Shown: positions 14,021-18,562 of the stretch, in pieces
Layout of the letters: the number at the start of each line of letters is the position of its first letter
Position numbering within the stretch: the first letter of the stretch is position 1
DNA from: an uncultured Bacilli bacterium
GTDB lineage: Bacteria; Bacillota_I; Bacilli_A; RF39; UBA660
NCBI GenBank assembly: GCA_934141615.1
Contig: CAKPCM010000017.1
Span: 1-18,562, forward strand
Direction of reading: 5' to 3'
DNA length: 18,562 bases
The notes under the pieces: generated by a model
Seen by the model: only the letters and a program-made list of their open reading frames with translations
Told to the model about the DNA's origin: nothing
Database searches by the model: none
Translations under genes and position numbers: made by a program

Positions 14021-14558
14021 ATTCAAAGGTTAAAATGCCACTTTCAATTGGTAAATCTTCATAATTTGCATCAGTTAGTGTAAACGTACTTTCTGGTGGC
14101 ATACCATTTGCTATTTCAACGGTTAGCGTCTCTTCGGTAAGCGATGTATTAGCAAGCTCACTACTAAAGTCGTGATCTCCATCTGATGTTATTTGTTTGT
14201 AATAAATAAGTGGTGCATCACTTTCGGCGTAAGGTACGTGTTCAAAAACAGCGTTACCAGAATCATCCGTTACAACAGGATCTCCATATTCATTTCCGCT
14301 AGAATCACACCTAGAAAACGTTGCACCAACGATAGCCGTACCAGAATCCGTTCCATCTTCCGTTACGTGAAGCGTCAAAGTTCCGGTTGCAGAAACCTTA
14401 AATGCATATGAAGTTACATCTTCTGTTACGTTTACTTCGGCAGGATCGATACTCGAGTTATCATAACCGGTAATTTCTGATGTTACCGTGTATGTTCCGG
14501 TTGCAACATTTGATGTTGCCGTACCATCTGCTATGTTTATTGTATATGGTTTTGCCAT
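14019..14558 (-). CDS. prealbumin-like (SpaA/CnaB-type) repeat beta-sandwich protein, GC-rich, no signal peptide
   Basis: A 179-residue acidic, Thr/Ser/Val/Asp-rich protein that reads as tandem beta-sandwiches. A first unit (about 1-57) has Gly-Thr-Tyr-Thr-Val-Thr. A second (about 58-150) has Gly-Thr-Leu-Thr-Leu-His-Val-Thr, then Ile-Val-Gly-Ala-Thr-Phe and Thr-Asp-Asp-Ser-Gly-Asn-Ala-Val-Phe, the pattern of SpaA/CnaB or carboxypeptidase-regulatory folds. There is no signal peptide, helix or LPxTG-type anchor, odd for a fold usually found on the surface. Local GC is clearly higher (30 of 60 bases G/C at 14341-14400). A GGGGG-type Shine-Dalgarno stands about 12 bases before the ATG. It overlaps the preceding gene by 22 bases. 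Function unknown. Confidence 0.65.
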   Translation of the reverse strand: MAKPYTINIADGTATSNVATGTYTVTSEITGYDNSSIDPAEVNVTEDVTSYAFKVSATGTLTLHVTEDGTDSGTAIVGATFSRCDSSGNEYGDPVVTDDSGNAVFEHVPYAESDAPLIYYKQITSDGDHDFSSELANTSLTEETLTVEIANGMPPESTFTLTDANYEDLPIESGILTFE

Positions 14559-14902
14559 AATATAATTTTACCCCCTCTTGTTTTTATTTTTAAACCCTTA
14601 TAATATTTATCATATAAGTTTAAAATAATCGGAAGTTTAGTTTCTGTTTTAAATTCATCAAAATAAAGTTTTAAATCCAAATTACCATTATGATAGATTT
14701 TAGATCTGTAAAGCCTAGGCTTAATGCCATATATACTAACTACTTCAATAGTGTATATATCATGCTTTAAATTATTAATGGATAAGTTGCCATATATATC
14801 CGTTTTACCTTTAAAGATAAGCTTATCATTTAAGTCATACAATTTAACATTAAAACTATATCTATCTAAAGTTCCTTTTATAATACATTTTAACTTAATC
14901 AA
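14537..14902 (-). CDS. small transthyretin-like beta-sandwich protein of unknown function
   Basis: A 121-residue AT-rich gene. The middle reads Phe-Lys-Gly-Lys-Thr-Asp-x-Tyr-Gly-Asn-Leu-Ser-Ile-Asn-Asn-Leu followed by Tyr-Thr-Ile-Glu-Val, the turn-strand pattern of carboxypeptidase-regulatory or prealbumin-like domains, which suits a companion of the next gene. There is no signal peptide. No ATG starts the frame. Two TTG codons are possible: 14917 and 14902; a GGAAGTG stands about 6 bases before 14902, so that one is chosen with low certainty. It overlaps the start of the 179-aa gene by 22 bases, implying coupled translation. A TATAAA-type -10 may lie about 35 bases upstream. Confidence 0.55.
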   Translation of the reverse strand: MIKLKCIIKGTLDRYSFNVKLYDLNDKLIFKGKTDIYGNLSINNLKHDIYTIEVVSIYGIKPRLYRSKIYHNGNLDLKLYFDEFKTETKLPIILNLYDKYYKGLKIKTRGGKIILWQNHIQ

Positions 14903-14986
14903 AAAAATCACTTCCAATCATTTCATTTTATACTATGAAATATTTTTGAAAGTGAATAATTTAAGAGACTAACTTAATAACCCTTG

Positions 14987-15469
14987 CTATTTAGTTTTAT
15001 TAATAATATATGGATTTTCCTTACTAAATATTTCTCCATCATTTTTAAAGCCACAATTCCAAGCCATCTTCATGCTGCTTATATTATCGTGATGAATTCT
15101 AGCTTTTATATAATGCACCATAGGATAATTACTAAATATGTAATCTGTTATTTCATTTAATAAAAGTGTGCCATATCTTTTTTCTTTATTTCCTCTGTAT
15201 TCCTTAAAAATTGCTTGTCTTATATATATGGCTTTTTCTTCTTCATTAAAATTGCTTAAATCGATATAACCAATTAAGTTACCTTCGTCTTTAACAAAAA
15301 ATCCCTTATTAAAAAAATTGCTTTTTTTATTATTTAAATGCCATAAAAAGCCATTAAACCTCGATGTTATATCAGTGTCTTTGGCAAGTTTTCTAAGTGT
15401 CATAAGATGTGTTTTATCATTCGAATCAAAATTAACAAGCGTAAGTTCACCAATAACAATATCTTCCAT
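14987..15469 (-). CDS. GNAT-family N-acetyltransferase (RimJ/RimL-like)
   Basis: A 160-residue single-domain acetyltransferase using acetyl-CoA. Visible parts: Gly-Tyr-Ile-Asp-Leu (67-71) as strand 4, the acyl-CoA loop around Tyr91-Arg-Gly-Asn-Lys-Glu-Lys-Arg-Tyr-Gly-Thr-Leu-Leu-Leu (with extra residues compared with the usual Arg-Gly-x-Gly-x-Gly/Ala), and Asn-x-x-Ser-x-x-Met...Cys-Gly-Phe-Lys-Asn-Asp-Gly (129-145), the motif B end typical of RimJ/RimL relatives. The frame runs open to 15529, but AAAGGAGG stands 6-7 bases before the ATG at 15469. Substrate (protein N-terminus, amine or drug) cannot be told. Confidence 0.8.
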   Translation of the reverse strand: MEDIVIGELTLVNFDSNDKTHLMTLRKLAKDTDITSRFNGFLWHLNNKKSNFFNKGFFVKDEGNLIGYIDLSNFNEEEKAIYIRQAIFKEYRGNKEKRYGTLLLNEITDYIFSNYPMVHYIKARIHHDNISSMKMAWNCGFKNDGEIFSKENPYIINKTK

Positions 15470-15591
15470 TTTTTCTCCTCCTTTACATTTAATATCAATA
15501 ATACCAACTAAATACGTAAAACATAACAAATTTATAATGAATTAAATTGTGTTATTTTTTCCATTAATTTAATACTTTTTTTAAACTCATT

Positions 15592-16131
15592 TCAATTACA
15601 TTTATCGTAATAATCTTTAAGGCCAAGGTATCTATTGTTCCAAGGTTGTAATCTACCGTTTAAACTATAACTGTATATTATATAATTATTTTTATTAGTT
15701 TCAGTATCTTCAATTGTATAATTTTCTTTTAACTGCATAATTTTATCATATAAAACTAGCGCTGGTCTATTTTCATAATACGTAGTGTCAACTCTAAAGC
15801 AATCAAATTTCTTCAGACTACGGCAATAATTTATTGTATCCAATAATACTTTTTTGCCATATCCTTTTCTTCTGTGCTGAGGCAAAATAGTAAACCAATC
15901 AAGCCATATAGTATCTGGATACTTGTTATAGACATCCACACCAGTTATTCCAACTAAAACGTCGCCGTCATAAACTAGAAAAAAGCAATTATCATCTTCT
16001 TTATTTACGGCTTTATCATAAAGATCATGATAATCTGGGTCATCAGGCCATGTGTCTTTTTGAATTTTAAATGCAGTATCCAAGTTTTTTAAATTAAGTG
16101 TTTCATATCTTAAATTATATAGTGATTTCAT
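15592..16131 (-). CDS. GNAT-family N-acetyltransferase
   Basis: A 179-residue acetyltransferase. Motif A is clear: Leu-Asp-Trp-Phe-Thr-Ile-Leu-Pro-Gln-His-Arg-Arg-Lys-Gly-Tyr-Gly (77-92), where Gln85-His-Arg-Arg-Lys-Gly-Tyr-Gly holds the pyrophosphate of acetyl-CoA. Val-Gly-Ile-Thr-Gly-Val-Asp (60-66) precedes it, and Asn121-Arg-Pro-Ala-Leu-x-Leu-Tyr-Asp-Lys is the usual tail motif. GGAGGT precedes the ATG at 16131; the in-frame ATG at 16143 would overlap that site. It differs enough from the neighbour at 14987-15469 that recent duplication is unlikely. Substrate unknown. Confidence 0.82.
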   Translation of the reverse strand: MKSLYNLRYETLNLKNLDTAFKIQKDTWPDDPDYHDLYDKAVNKEDDNCFFLVYDGDVLVGITGVDVYNKYPDTIWLDWFTILPQHRRKGYGKKVLLDTINYCRSLKKFDCFRVDTTYYENRPALVLYDKIMQLKENYTIEDTETNKNNYIIYSYSLNGRLQPWNNRYLGLKDYYDKCN

Positions 16132-16173
16132 ACTTACCTCCATAGTTAAATATAACTCATAGTTCTAATAAAC

Positions 16174-16182
16174 ATTTTATCA
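16174..16182 (-). promoter_or_regulatory. extended -10 promoter for the GNAT gene
   Basis: Minus-strand TGA-TAAAAT, with a weak TTAGTA 18 bases upstream. The same GTGATAAAAT string forms the ruvAB -10. Confidence 0.45.
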
Positions 16183-16292
16183 CAAAATCGAGTTTTCTAC
16201 TAATTCGCAGTGTTGATAAAAAAGAGTCTAACAATTCTTAAGTAAAAGATGATAATAAGTAATAAACTTGCAATTATGTTACGCACGTTATT

Positions 16293-16332
16293 AAAACAAA
16301 AAGAAAGCATTTCAACTTACTTTCTTGCTTTC
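16293..16332 (-). terminator. Rho-independent terminator of the unknown two-gene unit
   Basis: GAAAGCA/TGCTTTC stem (16303-16309 and 16326-16332) with a 16-base loop, followed on the minus strand by TTTTTGTTTT. It lies about 125 bases beyond the in-frame stop of the 269-aa gene but surrounds the stop codon (16317-16319) of the out-of-frame continuation. Confidence 0.7.
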
Positions 16333-16463
16333 CTTAATGTTAAAACTTGTTTATCTTTAGGTTCTTGCTTAGCTATTCCAGATTCTGATAATGATGCATA
16401 ACTTTCTCTTTTGATTTCTTCATCTGATTCTTTAAAGACTTTTCCAGTTTGCGCATCAATATC
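16317..16463 (-). other. out-of-frame 48-codon continuation of the 269-aa gene
   Basis: On the minus strand, from GAT at 16463 to TAA at 16317-16319, there is an open stretch of 48 codons beginning Asp-Ile-Asp-Ala-Gln-Thr-Gly-Lys and ending Leu-Arg-Lys-Ala-Arg-Lys. It has no ATG, GTG or TTG start codon in frame. It begins directly after an A8 run (16464-16471) in the end of the 269-aa gene, and removing one A would join the two into a 315-residue protein. It is hydrophilic, rich in Lys/Glu/Ser with a basic end. The terminator lies right at its stop codon, as expected for a true gene end. Confidence 0.65.
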
Positions 16464-17265
16464 TTTTTTTTAATTTGACACTGTTTGATTCTTTTATAAA
16501 AGGATTCATAACTTCCTCAAAATAGGATAAATCACTATCTTCTGCTTTATTTTTTTCATTTAATATTTCTGATAGTTTAGCGGCATTTTTATTCATTTCC
16601 TCAATTAATATTAATTTTTCACCATATGGATTATATGCTAATTTAGTTAAAAGGATTTCATTAGTTCCTTTTATATTACATATGATTGAAATTGAAAACG
16701 AAGTATTATTGTTTAATCCATTAATAATTTGTTCAGTATCACATTTAATAGCAACTTCCTGATTCGTTCCGTAATTGTATCCTAGTTTTTCCGGAAAAGT
16801 TGTAATATTATAATATTCGGTAAAAATTTCATTTAATTCATTTCTCAATCTTTCTAAAAATAATTTATCTTTTCTAGCAAGTTTTTTATTGGTGAAGAAA
16901 AAATTAAAATCTAAAAAATCACACCACTTATATTCTTCGGACATCCAAATAAAATCAGTCCTTTCTTGATAAGTTTCAAAGGATGGCTCACGAAATTTTA
17001 CAGCAAATGCTGCTCCATCTAAAAATAATATATCTTTAGTATCAAAAATACCTCCATCAATACAAACTTGAGTCATTTGATTAATTTGTTGTTGCGTTAA
17101 ACATGGTAAATATTTTTTTATATTTTCACCAAACAGCATTCTAAATTCGGCTTTATCATTTTCATCAAAACCGCCATGTTGAAACTCATCTTTACAATAA
17201 TTTAATAGTTCAAAAGAAAACTCTTCTTCAGTTAATTTCTTTTTAATCTCATCTATAAATCGCAT
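16456..17265 (-). CDS. protein of unknown function, probably frameshifted near its end
   Basis: A 269-residue soluble-looking protein that I do not recognise. The first half is Glu/Lys/Phe-rich and mostly helix-forming, with an aromatic cluster near 105-126 (Trp107, Trp114, several Phe) and four of its five Cys. The middle (about 165-215) looks like beta strands, with a Ser-Phe-Ser-Ile-Ser-Ile-Ile-Cys strand. The last 45 residues are helix-forming. GAGGTGATTGC precedes the ATG. The reading frame ends in TGA shortly after an A8 run; the real product may continue for 48 more residues in another frame. It follows the 282-aa gene by 40 bases and shares its promoter. Confidence 0.65.
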   Translation of the reverse strand: MRFIDEIKKKLTEEEFSFELLNYCKDEFQHGGFDENDKAEFRMLFGENIKKYLPCLTQQQINQMTQVCIDGGIFDTKDILFLDGAAFAVKFREPSFETYQERTDFIWMSEEYKWCDFLDFNFFFTNKKLARKDKLFLERLRNELNEIFTEYYNITTFPEKLGYNYGTNQEVAIKCDTEQIINGLNNNTSFSISIICNIKGTNEILLTKLAYNPYGEKLILIEEMNKNAAKLSEILNEKNKAEDSDLSYFEEVMNPFIKESNSVKLKKRY

Positions 17266-17305
17266 GCAATCACCTCAGTAGTAAATATTATATTATAAGT
17301 TTTCA

Positions 17306-18154
17306 TTATCTTTTTGGACCGTTATCTCGTTCGTCCCACCTATTAAACATATCTGTAAAATAATTATACATATCTTCGGTAATGTTACTTTTCTTTATAC
17401 CAAGAATTTCATAAGAACTAATATTAGTATTGTATTTCAAATATTGTTCAAATGCCTCTTCTCCTTTACCCAATAATAAAGCCATTTTGACTTTAACATA
17501 TCTATTGTCTATTGCTTGTTTAAATTGTGACATAGAGTCTTGTGATAAAAAAACTTCTCTTATTTTTTCTATTATAAGTGGTTTATCAATATTAGCTATC
17601 ATACCAAATTCTTTTTGTCTAACCTTAACAGGTTTCATAGCAGGTAATTCTAACATATGATGAACAAATTCTCCAAAAAGTAAATTTTCCAATGTTTCTC
17701 TTATCTGTTTATCATTAGAATATAAAATTGGGGTTAACGGATCATATTCTAATTCATCAGTCACTTCTTCATGAATTTGTTCTTTTTGACTTTTAGTACT
17801 ACTAATTAATTGGAAGGCAAACATTTCAATCGCTGATAATGTCTCTGGTGATTTTTTTAATTGTTCCATTTTATATTGTTTAAAATTTTGATCATCATTT
17901 AACAATTCTATAAATCCATCAAATAAATCTACGGCTTGATCTTCGGTATACGTTCCTTTTACGTCAACAAACTTGTTAAATATTCCTTTAGTTCCATATC
18001 TTAAAATTTCTTCTAATGCATATATATGTAAAATTGATAATTTGCTTATTTCTTTATTATATAAATTTTGAATATTACTCTTAAATCCTTCATCTGAATT
18101 ATATTTCATTATAAATTCATAAATTTCTTTTGATTGTTTTTCATTAAAATTCAT
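17306..18154 (-). CDS. helical protein of unknown function, first gene of a two-gene unit
   Basis: A 282-residue protein with no recognised family. It appears almost wholly alpha-helical and acidic, with no signal peptide or membrane helix and no cysteine seen. The C-terminus (Trp273-Asp-Glu-Arg-Asp-Asn-Gly-Pro-Lys-Arg) is charged. Notable segments are Val-His-His-Met-Leu-Glu-Leu-Pro-Ala-Met-Lys-Pro-Val-Lys-Val-Arg (about 164-179) and a repeated Phe-x-Gln-Tyr/Ala pattern. The frame is open up to 18214, but GGGAGG stands 10 bases before the ATG at 18154, and the promoter lies upstream of it. It is transcribed with the 269-aa gene; the unit sits directly downstream of a tRNA gene. Confidence 0.65.
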   Translation of the reverse strand: MNFNEKQSKEIYEFIMKYNSDEGFKSNIQNLYNKEISKLSILHIYALEEILRYGTKGIFNKFVDVKGTYTEDQAVDLFDGFIELLNDDQNFKQYKMEQLKKSPETLSAIEMFAFQLISSTKSQKEQIHEEVTDELEYDPLTPILYSNDKQIRETLENLLFGEFVHHMLELPAMKPVKVRQKEFGMIANIDKPLIIEKIREVFLSQDSMSQFKQAIDNRYVKVKMALLLGKGEEAFEQYLKYNTNISSYEILGIKKSNITEDMYNYFTDMFNRWDERDNGPKR

Positions 18155-18181
18155 TTTAATATGCCTCCCTTTTTGTATGAT

Positions 18182-18210
18182 ATTATATACTACAGTAACC
18201 AAAAAATCAA
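18182..18210 (-). promoter_or_regulatory. promoter of the unknown two-gene unit
   Basis: Minus-strand TTGATT (18205-18210), 17-bp spacer, TATAAT (18182-18187). It is among the closest matches to the vegetative consensus in the window. The predicted leader is about 20 bases. Confidence 0.75.
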
Positions 18211-18266
18211 ACACTATTACTTATTCTGATTAATATGCCAATTTACAAACGTGTTATTAAACTATC

Positions 18267-18305
18267 AAAATAAAACTACCTTCAAGTTAAATTGAAAGTA
18301 GTTTT
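18267..18305 (-). terminator. Rho-independent terminator of the tRNA gene
   Basis: A 14-bp stem (18272-18285 and 18292-18305) with a 6-base loop. It is fully paired on the minus-strand RNA with one G-U pair, but has a C-A mismatch in plus-strand RNA. It is followed on the minus strand by TTTTATTTT. Confidence 0.8.
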
Positions 18306-18340
18306 TATGTTATTCCAAAAAATGGATTTTCCATCAATTA

Positions 18341-18414
18341 TGGTGCCTCCTGTAAGAATCGAACTTACAATTCAGCCTTACCATGGCTGCGTTATACCAC
18401 TTAACTAAGGAGGC
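18341..18414 (-). tRNA. tRNA-Thr (anticodon GGT)
   Basis: A 74-base cloverleaf read by hand: acceptor GCCTCCT/AGGAGGC, D-stem GTTA/TAAC, anticodon stem CAGCC/GGCTG with loop ATGGTAA (anticodon GGT at positions 34-36), 4-base variable loop, T-stem GTAAG/CTTAC with loop TTCGATT, discriminator A and an encoded CCA. It reads ACC and ACU. The D-loop is short (7 bases). Confidence 0.95.
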
Positions 18415-18425
18415 ATATCAAATAC

Positions 18426-18454
18426 ATTCTATCATATTATATTTAATAGTACAA
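18426..18454 (-). promoter_or_regulatory. promoter for tRNA-Thr
   Basis: Minus-strand TTGTAC (18449-18454), 17-bp spacer ending TGA, then TAGAAT (18426-18431), 11 bases before the mature tRNA 5' end. A 9-bp inverted repeat (18420-18428 and 18458-18466) brackets it. Confidence 0.75.
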
Positions 18455-18504
18455 TAAAATGTATTTATTTTTTTATTTCTTTCTTAAATGTAATATAAAA
18501 TCTA

Positions 18505-18547
18505 AAGTGCACAAATAAGTGCATTTAGTTTTGTAATGGTATATAAT
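18505..18547 (+). promoter_or_regulatory. possible promoter and operator at window edge
   Basis: A TGCAC/GTGCA inverted repeat (18508-18523), which also forms two direct copies of AAGTGCA 12 bases apart, lies just upstream of TATAAT (18542-18547) on the plus strand. No clear -35 is seen. The gene it would serve is outside the window. The rest of 18455-18562 holds nothing I can assign. Confidence 0.25.
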
Positions 18548-18562
18548 ACAAGCTTGGGTGAT

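Noticed and set aside
14193..14411. Plus-strand 72-codon frame opposite the GC-rich prealbumin-like gene
   Set aside because: Arg-rich composition typical of an antisense reading of a GC-richer gene; no start signal.
14987..16131. Two neighbouring GNAT genes as a recent tandem duplication
   Set aside because: Their motifs, lengths and subfamily features differ and no aligned stretch is apparent.
16303..16463. An independent small gene for the 48-codon segment
   Set aside because: No ATG, GTG or TTG start lies in that frame and no Shine-Dalgarno is visible.
16456..16470. TGA read as Trp (Mollicutes code 4) to explain the stop of the 269-aa gene
   Set aside because: Read-through gives only about nine more residues before TAA, and the long genes use TGG for Trp throughout. 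A frame change at the A8 run explains more.
1..18562. Enrichment of the tetranucleotide ACGT in host genes compared with the transposase gene
   Set aside because: A rough hand count looked suggestive but is close to the composition-based expectation, and I cannot count it reliably.
1..18562. CRISPR array, prophage module, toxin-antitoxin pair or known riboswitch
   Set aside because: No regularly spaced repeats, no phage structural or integrase genes, no familiar toxin pair, and no preQ1 or T-box-like leader before queA, tgt or lysS, whose leaders are only tens of bases long.

Overview
The window is AT-rich (roughly 30% GC by eye). It reads with the standard bacterial code: long genes use TGG for Trp and none needs TGA read as Trp. 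Shine-Dalgarno sites are strong (AGGAGG or GGTGA types), TTG starts occur, and Rho-independent terminators are frequent. Gene content (ruvA-ruvB-queA-tgt block, class II lysS, pssA-psd, a DUF421/YetF-type protein, a TIGR04086-type protein, a SpoVB-like flippase) points to a low-GC member of the Bacillota, perhaps one of the uncultured gut Bacilli/Mollicutes-like lineages. The lineage is an inference and not firm.

Layout. (1) 1-1386: a C10 tract, then a plus-strand MATE/MurJ-superfamily flippase that converges on a minus-strand cluster through a bidirectional terminator built from both coding ends. (2) 1393-6795, minus: a bitopic membrane protein of YehR/DUF1307-like outline (376 aa), lysS, pssA-psd (phosphatidylethanolamine synthesis, coupled by a TAATG overlap), a second protein of the same outline (266 aa), and a small two-helix membrane protein. 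(3) 6804-8363: a complete insertion sequence with 18-bp imperfect terminal repeats and an 8-bp target duplication. It sits between the terminator of a DUF421 gene and the -35 box of the 376-aa gene. (4) 8366-9480: the DUF421 gene and, divergent from it, a four-helix TIGR04086-like gene that converges on tgt. (5) 9471-13986, minus: ruvA-ruvB, then queA, an unrecognised 192-aa gene, and tgt. Promoters overlap hairpins before queA and before tgt. (6) 13997-14902, minus: two overlapping genes for signal-less beta-sandwich (prealbumin/transthyretin-like) proteins, one of them clearly GC-richer than everything around it. (7) 14987-16131, minus: two GNAT acetyltransferases. (8) 16293-18210, minus: a two-gene unit of unknown function with a clear promoter and terminator. 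Its second gene appears to be broken, or recoded, at an A8 run. (9) 18267-18454, minus: tRNA-Thr(GGT) with a good promoter and terminator; the window then ends in unassigned upstream DNA.

How the genes fit together: most of the window is ordinary housekeeping (translation, tRNA queuosine modification, Holliday-junction processing, phospholipid synthesis). The accessory material is the insertion sequence, the prealbumin-like pair, and the unknown two-gene unit beside the tRNA. Nearly every promoter I could place carries an extended -10 (TGN before the hexamer). I recognise no CRISPR array, prophage, rRNA or known defence system. The best candidates for undescribed biology are the tRNA-adjacent pair with its out-of-frame 48-residue tail and the GC-rich prealbumin-like gene.
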